Positions 22,404 to 36,399 are shown, counted from the first letter of the stretch. The stretch: 64,000 nucleotides of DNA from Eretmocerus hayati (GCA_029851415.1 CM056742.1:148867121-148931120), one strand, 5' to 3'. Notes: a model not told the origin generated them from the sequence alone. Made by a program: numbers and translations.

Positions 22404-25400
22404 GAACAATCCATGTCTGAAATATTTTTCCCCGACTGGCTTACGGTCCACGGAATTCCTTGCACAAAAATGGCAAGTTTCGACGGAACGCCCGATATAC
22501 GCTTACACTTACGTTAGGTGAAATAGTATCTGCATTCTAGTGGAGAAATCTCGGGTAATTGCTCGGATACGTAGAAACGCGGGTCGGACAATGCGAGTCG
22601 AATTCGCTCACCGCATTGAAGACTTAATTTCTATTATACGGGAGTAAGTGCTCGAGCGAGTACATATATACACACATGAACCTATTGGTCCATTGTGTCA
22701 CACAGCTTTTCCTACTCGGAAATCTACTGAGCAAGCACCACATTCACACAGACTCATACATACACAAATACTTAGACCTGGTAACAACATTGGTTACGCT
22801 TTTGCGCACAAAAACACGCAGTGGCGGGGGATTTGAAAAGAAAATACTCGATCTGCTTACTTTCTTCCTTCCTCTCTTTTCTATTACTAGTACCAGATTG
22901 AAAGATGTGGTCTAAAGCAGTACCAGCAGCAGGTCGCGAAGCAAGGAGAGTTTCTATTCAATGAGGGATGTAGCGCATCGATACACTCTGAGCAGATAAT
23001 AATACAGTGGTCTACGGTTGGACACGTGACTATAATGTACGCCTCTTTACACGCTAAATCCCGTGAATTGTCCGCACACCATAGCGTCTACTATACTAAC
23101 TCAATGAGATCAGAATGAAATCCTTTTGCTTCTTTAGCTATAGCACGCTACAGTAGAGTAGGATAGATTGCCGCTGATGGGATTATCTTCTTAAAAAAGT
23201 GCCTCGCGCAGATTTGCCTCATAACAATAGGCTATAGCTTCCAAAGCCTATACACACAGTGAATTATGCTCACCCTTGTCTATATGTTTTCCTTATATTT
23301 TCTTTGTTTCGCGCATGATGGAAGATGTCCCAAAGGGACAAAGATGAGCGACGTGGATGTCAGTCATTCGAAAAATGTCGCCCACGACGGAAATCTTCAA
23401 AAACTTTGGTCATGTTTACGCTCGAGGGATGAAACCCCGGTGGCGGCGCAGCGGCGAATAATATCTATCTGTATATCTGTGAGTCAGAGCCGTGACTTTT
23501 TGGGGAGGCGAGTTTGTGTGCACAATCCCAATGGAAAATGTAAATATTGCCAATAGGCCTTATTTTCTCGACGATCGTGAGGAACGGAGTGTTTTGCCAT
23601 CAGAGCCAAACAAAATTTACCGTCAGGTAGTACATAATACCACCTTCATTACGGATAATATTTTCTGTTTCCTATATACCTCGACAGCTCTTGGGGATAC
23701 TTTGTTTCACGCCCGATCGAACACCGGCCCCGAGTTTTTCCCAGCACTGTCTCGTATATACCATACTGTACAATTCCACCACAGAAATGCAAGTCTCCAG
23801 AGCGAGAATAATCGAAATACAAATACAAAGTGCAGAAGCTCGTTTTTGTATATAACATCCTAACGGTGAAACTGCAATGGCAAATAATATCTATCCAAGC
23901 GAAGAGACGCTAACATCAGGTGGCGCCACATTCAAGAGGGACAGAGGGGGGGGGCAGATTGTCGTTAAACTCGTATCATCTGTGTTCTAGCGATATGCAC
24001 GATATGCTTGAAAATGCACTTGGGGGCATTATCACATCGTCGTAATCCGCCAACGTAACAGAACTAATTTGGAAAATGAGAGAAACCACGTATTAGGTAT
24101 ACAGTGAGTCGAGCTATAGCAAGAGACGTGCCCCAAAGGCATCCAAAAGGTACCTAATGGCAATGTAGGTAATGTGTATGTGTGTTGGGAGGAAAGATAG
24201 AGAGGCAGTAAGGCAACGTTCGCATGATGAAATTCAAATTTGCACGTGCTCGCATCGCTAAAGATGAAGCGAATACGAGTGGTTATATCCTGAATGGCGT
24301 AAGGGGGCAAAAATCTCTTGGGAGCTTGCTGAGCAAACGCCCGATTGTATACATATCGCAGTATAGTACAGAGGTGACCCTCGAAACAATAAGCAATCCA
24401 CTGTAAAACTACCCTTAAGGGTAAAAGAGTCGCCACGCGAGAGTGATTCTATGCCCCGTGGGTGTCCTATGAAGATTCAGCCCGTGCAATTTTAACGACG
24501 AGATACTATTCACACTTTTTCTCAAGTGAAATGCTTTTTCTAACTTCAACCTTTTCGTTCATTTTTCGATACGGGTATCACGCCTGCGCATCTTGAGGTC
24601 ATAATGCGTTGAGGTTATGTTATGTGAGGGTCTGTCTACAGTTATGACTCGGAATATAAACATAGTGTCGTGTGATGCTGTACAAGTGTATACTGATGTA
24701 GTGTTTGAAGGCGTGCGAATAAGTAAGTAGATATAGGGTTGGCTATGATGGGAATGGGAGAAAAGAGGTGACAGGGCTCTCAACTTATCTCTAAGGTGTA
24801 TAAGTATAATGTAGAATGGTGGGTGCGCAAGGAATGAGTAAGTATAAGCGTATGCGAGTATGTAGGTAAGTAAGTACACTAGTAAGAGAAGCGGAGGCGC
24901 GTGCGGAGACCGTTTCTCTTGCCAGATATGCCTTGATGCATTTGCACTTATCACGCCCACTCAGATCAATCACGATTTCAATTACAATGCGGCCGAACAA
25001 AGCGCACAGTGTACTATATATACAACGATGTGTATGCATATGAAGAAGAGCATACCTCGATGCAGAGAGAAGAGAGATTTGCACTCGACTCGGATTAAAT
25101 GTCCGTGCCCACTCGGAACCGTAACGCAAATGCGTATGATACGTATGTACATACATGAGTCTGTACCTATAGATATACCTACACCTTCTACATCCTAAAA
25201 ATTGCATGAGTAGTACGAAATGCAAGCTCATCTGATGGTCTACCTTGCATCTCACATGGACTTGAGAAGAGTGGAAAAAAGTTTGGATTATGTCTGAGGA
25301 TTGATACAATATTTTGGTATTTTTCATCCAATCAGGCAAAGGGTTCTCCCACTTTCACAAAGTGTTCACTATCTAATAAAGTGTAGTGGAACTGAGGGGA

Positions 25401-26335
25401 GATTACTTGAGCTCAGTAAAATTGATCAAATTTCTCTCAAATGCATTTGAAAGATTATAGAATCTGCACAGCCGAACTTGCAGCTTTTGAATTTGAGTAC
25501 TAGAGCTTGATGATGCACGAGGAAATTGAGTGCGTGATACATGGGTAGCACTCAAGTGTCACTCAAGGATGGAGCAGGTATGTAACACCAGTCGTTTCTC
25601 TGGGTTAAGAAGAGAGTAGGTAAAAACAATATCTTTATTGAATCCAAGTTTCATGTATGCGTCACATTTGAGACCCCGGCGGGTACTAGAAACTTTCAAA
25701 TTTCAAATATTTTCACGTAGATGCACGGTTATTCTCAAGTGCATCCGGAGAAGTCTGAACAAATATAGAGAGGTTATGATACAACTCAAGAGCGTATTGA
25801 TCCATCCAAGTAGAAAAATATTCTTATAATTGTATCATTGGCGGTGGTATTGATATACCTAGAGAATTTTCAAACACTTATCGGTGGGTAATAACAACAC
25901 ATCCTCAAAAATTAGATTGATTATTGAAAGTTGATGGGCTTTCTACACTGTTTGGATTGGTATTCAAGAGAAAAGAGGCCATTGTTTTCCTCCAATCTTC
26001 ATATTGTTTGACCAAAGAATTTAAAAAATGCGTGCGATCACCTTAGTTGTTTGGAAAATTTAATTCTCATTATTTGATTGACAAACGCCGTCTTTCAATC
26101 AAGTTCACTTTCAAAAGATGTTACAATCATCACAAGCGTTATTGCCTTTCTCGCTAGAGACTTCCAGAGTGCTTTTTTAGCCAAGAATGATATTTGTAAA
26201 ATGATGAGTGATGATCAATGAATGGTATAATGGAAGTCGCAAAGATGAAATTTTGTTGAAGTGGTGCTACTCACCTACGAATCCTCTGGGCCCTCACCCA
26301 TAACCCACACGGCCACGTATTGTATACTTTAGCCA
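22404..26335. other. Gene-free stretch
   Basis: No supported exon. The 182-aa frame at 24791-25339 (-) and the 133-134-aa frames near 24032-24960 (-) are rich in Tyr, His and Arg from TATA/TACA-type simple sequence. They have no motif and are not called. Confidence 0.45.
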
Positions 26336-27066
26336 GCTCAGCTCAATCTGGTTCAGACCGTCATAGACCTTCCCAGATCACTCGAGAACATCCCCAGACC
26401 GTTCTCTTCCCAGCCATGCCAAATTGTCTATGACTTTTCCAGACCATCCCAAATCGTTCCAGACCGTTGCAGAACATCCCAATTCGTGATAGACCGTTCC
26501 ACATCATTTCATATTATACCCGATTGTTCTCATCCGTCTAAGACCGCTCCAGACTATCCCTAATTGCTACATATCGTTCCAAATTGTACCAGACTGTTCC
26601 AGACCATTTTAGACCATTCCACATCGTACCAAACTACCTCAGATCGTACCACACGATCTCAGACCCGTCCAGACTATTCAAAACCATAGCAGAATTTCCC
26701 AAATCGTTTCAGATAGTTCCAGTACCTTACTGGCCGCAACCAGATCGTACCACGCCGTCTTAGAACGTCCCAAACTATACTAGAACGTCCCAAATCGTTC
26801 CATTGCAGATCGTAGCAGAACTACCAAAATGGTAACAGACCACACCAGATGGTTGCAGGCCGTCCCAAATCGTTCCACACCATCCCATATCGTACCAGAT
26901 TAGCTTTAACTGTCTCAGACCGTTCTAGAACGTCCCGAATCGTACCAGACCACCTCTGATAGTATCAAACTGTCTCAAACCACTCCATATCGTCCCAGAT
27001 CATCCTAGACCGTCACAAATTGTACCAGACAACAAGTTCAGAATATTTCAGACTGGGACAGATCAT
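26336..27066. repeat. Degenerate 10-bp tandem array (CAGACCGTTC type)
   Basis: About 730 bp of imperfect units such as CAGACCGTTC, CAAATCGTAC, CAGACTGTTC and CACATCGTAC recur every 10 bp (occasionally 9-12), about 70 units in all. The most conserved positions are the leading CA, the central A(C/T)CGT and the closing C. The 10-bp period shifts frame every unit, so the array is not coding. Confidence 0.85.
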
Positions 27067-30000
27067 CCATCTCCTTGACAACCTATCCACCCACTCACCA
27101 ACCCATCGACCTATCTATGACCTAACGGCCACCCATCATATCTCACCTCTTCCACGTAGGCAAGTCGATACGCGGGATCCAGACTAACGGACGGACAAAA
27201 TATTGGCTCGCCGTTTACTTCTGTAATGATTTAGAGATTTTGTTTGATAAAAAAGAACTGAATACTGTTTCAGATCATTGAAAATCGGATCGAATATTCT
27301 CAATCGAAAATAAATTCCAGTCAGGTTTCATCAGAGAGTGCGCCAAGCTCTTTCAAAGTGGGTGCGGTTTTCGCTCTACGCCGAGCTCTACGCGCTCGAC
27401 TTTTGAATGGGAGCTGCAATCGGCTCGGCATCAGCTAAAATACACTCGTGTGTGCAGGGGAATTGGGTGTGTGTTACACATATAGCGGAACCACCAAGCG
27501 AAAGGGTCGGTATAAACCATAAGTCCAGGATAGAGCTCTTGGTGACTTGGATATAGACATATATCCAAGTCACGACTGCGAAAAAGGGGCAGGGCACATA
27601 TAGCTAAAACTGAAAGCTCAAAGCACCGGAGAAATGCCCTCACGTGCGCTTACTCTCTAAAGCCGCGCGTCATCTTGTCCACACCCATATATAAGTAGGT
27701 ACCTACATGACATATATAGGCTACATGCAGAAAGCCAAAGTCATATGGATAGAGTATATATAAGTGGCGGGTGGCGAGGCGAAACCTCGGGCGAAACAAT
27801 GGTAGCGGTCATTCCGATGCGGCCTGGAAATTTTGCCGCTCACAAAATGTAGAACAGCTGCCTGATGTACTCTAACTCTATGTAAGTCTCTATGTGCAGA
27901 ATTGGCCTGTATTGCTCACCATCGGCCGCAAGTGAACGGCCCCCCGCGTATGTATATGCGAATGTATATGAAAAAGAGAATGTATGGGTGCGGTGGGTGT
28001 GGGTGAGCGTCCGCGCTTGGCATAATGATAACACGCTCGAATAATAAGGACGATGTCGGTTATATAGAGGTGGAAGAGAGGAGACAGGCTTGGATACGCA
28101 CGCGTGCCCTCGCACTAGGTAGGTAGGTATATTGAGAGTCCACCACGTTGATATGCCTGGAAGCCGAGTCTTCCGCTTCCAGCTAGTAACCCTCGGTCAC
28201 CGTACCGATGGCCAGGATGATGGTAATGCTATAGTTAAAATCCTCATATAGGAATCATGAACCAGACACGTAGCTTCCTCCTTCGTATGCACAACCAGTA
28301 CTCTAAGGCCCTCGTACATATATAACCTATCCTATGACTACGACGACGACGACGACGACTAGCACTTTGATTTTACCTCGCGATCTCATATATGTCGCGC
28401 GAGCTGTCCCCATCTATCTCCAGTGTGACTTAAAGTGGCTACGTGCACTCTATGCGATTTTCAGGATTCTACTCTCTGTTCTATTCTGTGCAGATTCAGC
28501 CTTTGACATAAAGGGACAACTATATGAATCTTCGTTTAATATGAAAACTCATGGCTATAGGTTATTATATAGGCAGGCTCCATATCTAAGAAGGTTTTTT
28601 AGGGTTTTGTATGTGATGTCAAATGGATTCTAGAACTGATTGATGGTATCTGAAATTTTTCGAATAAAGGTGTCACATCATTTTGAAGAGTTGGCGCTTC
28701 TCACGGGGATGAGGAAAGCAAAGGGTATTTTTCTACAATGCTCGAACCGGCTCGAACGAAGCGAAGCGCATCCATCGTTCGACGCTGATGGATGGCGATG
28801 GCTATTCTTCACAAAAGGATGAATTTCACATCGGGGTGATGTGCGTATGTGTGTAGATAGGGTGATAACGAGATTGGACGGAATTTCGAGATCGATTGGT
28901 TGTACTGCAAAGTGTCTGTCTAAAGGATATACAAATAATATATATAGGTATATGTATATCGTGAAAGCATTTCTACGCAATTCGAAAATCGAAACAGCCT
29001 TTTGTGGCTGATCAACCTTTTGTGGGTGCTTTCAAAATGTTTGTTTCCTCGTGCGCAAAGTGGACTGCTATAGGCTTTCTATACATGGATTATTTTGGAA
29101 TCCCTTACAGACACGTACCAACAGCCGCAATTCCAGCGAATGGACGATGGTCCTATATGGATGAGGTCTACTACACCCAACCAATGCCATTCACACACAG
29201 ATGAATACCCTTTCATCGTATACTGTATACATTCGCAAGATATCATCAAAGCGTGCATTATCGCTATTAAAAGGGTGTACGAATCAAAGCTCAAAATCCG
29301 ACGAGTGATTACCAAATTCGCCATATATAAGCGTCCATCTTCGTCTTCGTCGTCGTCTTCGTCGTCGTCACAATTTATATTCATGTATTAGTCCCATTCA
29401 ATTCGTGAATTTGCATTAGCTCGTAAATTAGGAAAGGATCACACATAGAAGAACAGTATAATATATAGTGCAACAGTAGAGATAGAGGGCCATCATTCTC
29501 CATCTCTCTCTTTCTCTTAACTTGAACCGCGGAGCACTGATGATATGCATGCACACAGGAAACGCCGGATTGAAATTACACTCGTCGGCTCGTCTTCTGC
29601 ACAGAGAAGAGAATTTCAGTAGTAAGAGAGCCCAGGCAGCCCGCAAGAGTGAGGAGAAGACTTCTACCCTTTTTGGCTCCCTGATTTATTGCGATTATCG
29701 CGAGTAAGAACAGAGTAAAAGAAGAAGGAGGTGAACTCGCGGTGGCCAGATTAGAGCGGAACGTGTGTGTAGGTGATATGCGGCTTCTCGTATCTTTGAG
29801 ATCTGAACTTTTTTTTTTTTTGCAGACCAAACCACTATGGTATAGCATCAGACAGCACCTTCGCTTGATTTCTGCTCCCGATTCCATTCGGATGCCAAGC
29901 CTGCTACCGAGATTACGCCCATCAGGACGAAAAGGGTGGAGGTATCTCTCTCTCACAATGTGTACTCCAGAGTGCTCGCCCTCTATGCTGTCACGAGCTC

Positions 30001-33000
30001 GTGCGGATTAATTTTTCAAGCTTTCGCGCCATCTCACGATGGTATGGGTATATATATATAATTTATATCAGAGCGCCCGCCCGCGATGATTTTCGCCAGT
30101 ATTATTACTTTCGTCCTATATATTGCATACTCACAATTTCACATATACATTGAATACATGTGTGGGTGGGTAAATTCAAATGTGGAAAATTTTGCTCAGA
30201 GGGATGATGGATGCGGGTCTAGAATATGAAGATTTCAAGCTGATGCAGCATCACAGCTTTTAGCACAGCGGTTAGGTATATGGAGGATATGGTAACAGGT
30301 GCATCCCTATATAACCTAAAGTCGGCGAATATCGAGCGTGTGCGGCTTTTGAGATTTTTGGAAGCATCATAGGCATACCAGCTAGCATCCATATAGGTGA
30401 TGGAGATCATAGATATAAATATAGGTATACATTAAGTGTTATAGGTTTGTAGACTACGTATATATGAAGGAATTCCATGGGGAGGAGGGAAAAGGTATAT
30501 AGGTGGAGCGTGATGTCCGCCGGCGGCGACACTATACAATGCCAGTTCGTCTCGTTTTCCAAAAGCGCATCATACGATATTCTATATATTTCTATATATA
30601 TTGTTGGCTTCTCAAACGTGCGAGTCGCATTATCTGCCTGATGCGCTCTGTCAAAATGTCAAACTTGTCTCTGTTTCGCCCCTTTATACCTACCTGGACT
30701 CTTCGAAAGTGTAGAATCTTCTCAAACTCTCTGACGTGAGAGACACTTAGGTAGACACTTTACTAACTGGCCTCATCATCATCTCAAGTCAGTTTTCGTC
30801 TTCCTCAGGTGTATCCTGATTCATCGGAAAAATAGAGGCATCAGTATATGGTATTGTTAAAATCGACGTGAGAGTCTGACTTCTTGGCTCTTTTTGTTCG
30901 CAACGTTTCCTTATAAAGATTTCGACCCTGAAACGTTCGATTTTTTTCGTGACCAACTGAATCTAGAATTTGAATACATAACCTATATAAGATAGAATAT
31001 GGTGTGAAACGAGATTGAAAATAGTGCGAGAAAGCTGAAAATTCAATTTCGATTTTCTCGAGCTTATATTTGCAGAAATATATCAATATTGCTATATATA
31101 TAGGTTAGAATATGAAAAAGATGAGGAGGCCCAGCTACCGAAAGATATTGCGCGCCGATATCGATCGATATTCACCTTATCGAATATGGTAATCTCGCGG
31201 ATAAGCTTACCACAGCGGAAACGCCACCGTTGCATGCTAACTCTACTCTCTTTTCTATTCTACATAACGGACGGATTTCAATGTGTATATACATATATAG
31301 AGCACATCCCTCTATTGAAACTATTTTTCATACCAAGAAAATCCAGAGCGATCTCGAAAGAGAACCTCTATATAAACCGAAGGGACAATGCCAGAGAGGC
31401 CCACGGGAATGGATATCGCTTACCGCAGAAAGTGAACCTGTCGTAACGGCGATACCCTGCGCAAACCTGTACTCTATATATACGTATATTCTGCATGACG
31501 ATGCAACGAGTACCCCATTCGCAGACAGTTAGAATAAAAGAAAAATCCGATCTCTGTCGCAATTTCCATTATTATACGGTAGCGGAAAAAATACTCTCTG
31601 GATTCTGTTTCCAGTTTGGAAACGCGATATAAATTAGAATTTCCGCATTCGAATTGCCGATGAAGCGATCATCCGTATAAGTATAGCGCCCTCTATATAT
31701 AGGTAGCTGGTACCTAACCAGAGCTTTTGTTGCTCCGAAAATTGAGCGCGCGCACCAAACACAATGCGACTGCGGAGAACGCTCGCAATCTTGGCCATTC
31801 TTCCATTTTCAAACAATGCAAGACGAGAACTACATCTATCTATCGCATCGAATCCCGAGGAAATTCAAGATCGCACTGGCAAACTGCTTCCCACGAGCAT
31901 TCGACGGAATCGTTCTCCTGATCGTCCTCCTCGTCGTCGTTGTCCCGATTGGCCCGCGAACCCAAAGAGATACGTTTTGCCGCATCTTCCAAATGTCTGC
32001 AGACCGGCAAAGATGAAATTCTCCAATGTGTCCCTGGATCGTATGCCACCACCGCATTGCATACCTAACCTACCTTCTATACACGAATTCTCTGGACCAC
32101 TCGATGAAAATGTTACTCCACCTCGTTCGATATATACCTGATGCGATTCGATACATCTCGATAGAATGCCAACCAAATTTCACTAGAAAGGAACGTCGTA
32201 TGAGTCGAGTGTTTCGAAACAGAAAGAAAGATACTATACCCGAGCTTTTTTTTTCATCTCGGACCACAAACCGATGCATCATAATCGATCGTTCGATCCA
32301 TCTCGATTTCGATATCTATAACTATTATCGCAAATGAATCCACGCATCGCAGTGGTTCGCCATCACTGTCACGCTCCATCTCTCATTCTCAGCATGCCGT
32401 CCCGCACCTGATGTACATCTAGACACTTTGAAAAAAAAGCTCAAGCTCGCTCAGCAGTAGGCTTGATTGATGGGATTGATCGAGAACTATATGGACGCGC
32501 CCTGCTTGGCTTCATCTAATAAATACAATCGACGTTGGCTCAAGAATATTGGCTATATAAGAGACTCTCTATAGGCAAAACCGCATACTGGACCCCGTTA
32601 TATCCCGTGTCTTTTCTGCATAGAAATTGCCGATGACTGAGTTTAGAGCGTCGCGCATCGCTCATCCGGTCTTGCATTGTTTCGCGGCAGGTACTTTTCT
32701 TCTTCTTCTCCTCCTCTGATGCGCACTGGTGCATAATATACCTTGGTCACCAGAGAAAAAAAAGAGGATGAGAGGATAGTATATAGTATATACTAAAGAG
32801 TCGCTTGATCGGGTATATCACAAAGGACTTGACGGGTCCGGAATTGACGGGTGGCGATCGCTCAGCGGTTGCGAGGGTGCGCGCATGCATTTTCGAACGC
32901 GACGTTCGAAGCAACGGCAAAAGCGGTATTGGCTATTTGCGTGTCAGTAGGGGAGGTAAAACGGCGTGACAACCAGCGCTCCGGTGGCCAAAAAAGGCGG

Positions 33001-33500
33001 CCCAACTGCGGGTACGTGTAGCAGGGCTTATATGAGGGAATCGCACAAAAACCCTTTATTTCGATGAATTGTGCTTCGATTATGATGAGTGAGGAATGAA
33101 ATCTTATCTACAGATCATGTAGATTCTTGCGCGATTTTTTTTGAGCCTGTCAGACGTGCAGAACCCATACAATTGAGCAATCTCGGTAGAAATCGGAGGA
33201 CCTCAATTTAGAAATAGTCCTGTAAAACTGATTCTAATAGCTGTACGCCTCTCAAATTTCACACAGTCGTGGATAAAGGTATACCAAACAATATCATGTA
33301 AGAAAAATGTGATTCCAAGATACTTCCTAGCATACTTTTTTCAGTTGAAAGCATGCCAAATACACCATTGTGTTTACGGATTTTTCTAATTTTTTAAAAG
33401 AGTTTTGAAGAAATTTTGAGTGAACATTCAGCAAGTTGAACATCTAACGAGGGTTTGGGTAAAATTTGGAGTAATTCCGACAATCAGTATTCGAGATCTG
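27067..33500. other. Gene-free stretch with short GC-richer islands
   Basis: No exon can be firmly supported. GC-richer patches at about 29570-30010 and 31740-32060 stay open in several frames on both strands. The second is listed separately as a possible minus-strand exon. A (CGA)n repeat lies at 28340-28360 and a TCG/TCT repeat at about 29335-29372. Confidence 0.4.
31846..32003 (-). CDS. Possible minus-strand terminal exon, unidentified
   Basis: Read on the minus strand, a CTTTGCCGGTCTGCAG acceptor-like sequence is followed by an open frame of about 50 codons ending in TAG. It begins HLEDAAKRISLG, has an acidic centre DNDDEEDDQEND and ends CDLEFPRDSMR. The composition resembles a real protein more than the surrounding AT-rich sequence does. 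However, two other minus frames and two plus frames are also open here, so high GC content may be the sole cause. No upstream exon, poly(A) signal or family was recognised. Confidence 0.2.
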
Positions 33501-35657
33501 ATGAGTTACAATTATTAAATGCGTGAACTCCAATTTGCGGCGTTTCTGGACGCACACAAGCAGCCCGCGGACGAGTCACACCGATACACAATACTTGCGC
33601 ACGGATCCGAAGTGGGGAGACTTGCAAGAAGCCAATACATAGAGTCTACGGTGGCGCCGTCGTGGTAGAGGGAGGAGAGGAGGAGCGAGAGCGCTTTAGC
33701 CGGCCACCAGCACAGCCCCAACTGATGTAGCAGACTATGCGGCAAAAGAGCGCGGCACCACTCTGTCACCGGAGACCGAGTGAATCGGTCGGCTGCATGC
33801 TCGTTCCAGCCGCTCCGAAAAATCAAATACGAGTACACGTGTTTTTCGTGTGAACAATTTTTGCCGCAAGCTTGGCAATTCGTTTATTATAACGTGAGAA
33901 ATCGAGTGTACGAGTATTTTTTGTTTTTTCTTTTTAAATTTGTGCGCGAGAACAGTTGGACCAGCTACCCCCCATCAAGTGTTTTATTCAAGAAAGAGTG
34001 TTCGAAGACTTGGAACGATTTGAATATCGGTGCGTGGTGCATAGATCGTGTGAAAAACGGCGGCAAAGTGCCAGAAACAGCCCAGCAGCATATAGTTTAT
34101 CTTCGAGTGCCACTAAAATTTTCAAACTGCAAGCTCGAGTATATGTGCGTATCTATATAATAATATAGTGCGATGATACGGTGATAGTTCTACATACTAT
34201 GCTGCAAAGGGGTGGTTTAACGCAGTGGAACCCCAAAGATTTCACCGAGCCAATAAAGTACTCGAAACGACGAAACTGTCGTAAATCAGAATAAAAAGCC
34301 GGAAACAGATCCAAGAGAGTAGATAGAGAGTGCTTATAACATCGATCAGATGAGTTTCCACGTGGTATGCATGCCGTAGCCAGAGAAGTGCATATTCGGT
34401 GTGAAGATTTATTTAACGTACATACGCAACCAGACGTTATATCTCGCTATCTAACGATAGCCAAAAGTTGGTGTGTGTGTGACCAAAGTCGTTAGCCATA
34501 GGAAGGAATCGATATTTGCTCGGTTTATAAGTGGCCACGCGTCGTGGTTACCGATGTCAGTTGTTATCCTACTGTGGGAACAAGAGTTGTACATACCTTT
34601 GGAGAGGTCGATACCGATTTTGTGTAATCTTCGCATTGGTATGGTATATAGGATATAAGTATCCTTGCTGGCGGGCATCTATACAGAAGAGAAGAGAATC
34701 TTTTAAAAAAGCGCGCGCAAAACTTTGTGGTGTGATAATATACGAGTTTGGTGCATCAGTGGTGTCGGATACCGATACACAGGTATCTCATCACATCTGA
34801 GTATAGAAGAGAGAAGAAACTTAAGAGAAAGAGTAGTAGTGGAGGAGGAGGAGGAAGAAAAAATCTGCAAGATTTACCTGGTAAAAGAGTGCAGAGCACG
34901 CACGTGTTGCAGACAGCAATGCGAGCACATGCATGCATTCTGTTATATATATAGTATGAAAGATATCGCTGTAGGCATTCCAATGGGCGCTTAGCAGAGA
35001 GTCTCGCGCGCTCAAATTTCCCACGAGCTCTCTTGCCAGTGCATAGGCACTCTCATACACAGTGTATATATAAGGTAAAAGGCGTGCATGCATGCCTCAA
35101 CAACAAGAGCCAACTACGTGTGTATGTGTACAATTTTCAGTACTACTCGAGCAATTGACCCGCAGTACTTATAGAGCTCATGCAAAATTAAAAGGAACTA
35201 AGCGCCAAGCGTGTAAACTTTGCGCGGGTGAAAGTACGTTTAGATCCGAATCTTACTCTCTATAACCGATCAGCTTGTTGCGATTTTCGCATTATAACAC
35301 AAGACAACCTACTTGATATTATTATATAGCAAGAGATCGGCAATCGCAGGGCGCGACCGCAACCAACGGCCACTCCCCTACATACATGCATACATACATA
35401 ACTATATAATACTGACATATATATATACTTAATCACTGTTGTGGTCTTGATGCCTAAGGCAAAGCACATATATCGATCTTGAAATCGAACATAATCGACC
35501 AATGATCGATTGGTACCCTTTGGCGACCATGAATCGAAAACATCCTAACTACCATTACCACCCTCTTGCCGATCATCTACCGATACACTGAAATCGGACG
35601 AAGAAGAAAAAAAAAGAAGAAGAGAAAGATTCAAGGTCACCTTGAATACTTGGAAAG
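33501..35657 (+). promoter_or_regulatory. Candidate promoter and 5' UTR of the Ig-domain receptor gene
   Basis: A GC- and CpG-rich stretch from about 33530 to 33860 stands out from AT-rich flanks and lies 1.8-2.1 kb before the receptor's start codon. CpG-rich islands of this kind often mark insect promoters. The sequence to 35657 holds no convincing coding frame and ends in a purine-rich leader (AAGAAGAAGAG, then TTGGAAAG) before the ATG. No TATA box or initiator could be fixed, and splicing within the 5' UTR cannot be excluded. Confidence 0.35.
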
Positions 35658-36027
35658 ATGGCACATTCAATGATGTTTACGTTGTTAATAACATTGTGGA
35701 TAGTGACATTGGCGAATGCGGGTGAGCAGAGATTCGCGGAAACGCCTTCAGCTTATCAGGAAGTGTCACAGGGTGAGGATGTTAGACTTCGTTGTAGAGT
35801 TCACGATAAAAGGGGTCAGTGCATTTGGCAAAAGGACAGGAGACCAGTTGGTATACATCCTGACAAATATGAGTGGGCTGGTGGTGGATTAAATGGTGAT
35901 TGCTCACTTATTGTCAAGAGGGCAAGTTTGGAATTTGACGATGGATTGTGGGAGTGCCAAGTTACTCCTGGTGATTTTACAAGACAGGATGCACTTACTT
36001 CTGCACCGGCAAGGTTACTCGTTCGAG
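35658..36027 (+). CDS. Ig-superfamily cell-adhesion receptor (IRRE/nephrin/SYG-like), coding exon 1
   Basis: The ATG has a good context (AAAGATGG). It opens a signal peptide: hydrophobic residues 6-18 and likely cleavage after ANA at residue 21. The mature protein begins EQRFAETPSAYQEV, like the first Ig domain of IRRE/Rst/Kirre and nephrin-type adhesion proteins, which often starts QRF. One V-type Ig domain follows. It has Cys46 (RLRCRV), Trp57 (IWQKD) and the DDGLWEC motif with Cys100, giving the canonical disulfide. An extra pair, Cys55 and Cys82, could form a second one. The exon ends at a GTATGT donor (GT at 36028-36029) in phase 1, the usual phase for Ig-domain exons. The likely role is surface recognition or adhesion, for example in axon or muscle partner choice. 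Family is fairly secure; the exact orthologue is not. Confidence 0.85.
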
Positions 36028-36399
36028 GTATGTAACTTTTATTTATATGAATAATTTTTACGATTACCTATAGTATGTTCTCCACACACTCGTTTACACA
36101 ATCATTTTACCGTTCCTGCGGGGTTCAAAAACTTCTATGGCATTTTTGATAAGATGAAAAGTCCCATTGCAAGTCTTGGATAATAAATAGGCGTTGGGAG
36201 AGGGCCTCTTTATAGAAATGAACTGTTGAATTTCTTGATATATCATATAAATATTTTAAATGTAAAATTCTGCGCTGATACTATGGAATTCTTGGAATGA
36301 GCGCTTGAATCCAAAACAAAACTTGAAAACTTGAACAGAAATTTAGATTTCGATGGTATTTACATGTTTCATGGACGGGGTTCTCCCGTGCTATTAAAA

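Noticed and set aside
24791..25339. 182-aa minus-strand frame
   Set aside because: Tyr/His/Arg-rich readout of simple TATA/TACA/TGTA sequence without motif or splice signals.
26336..27066. CRISPR-like array
   Set aside because: Units are about 10 bp, degenerate and without spacers, and the context is an animal genome.
36121..36140. GGGTTCAAAAAC as a tRNA B box
   Set aside because: No A box or cloverleaf arms around it.
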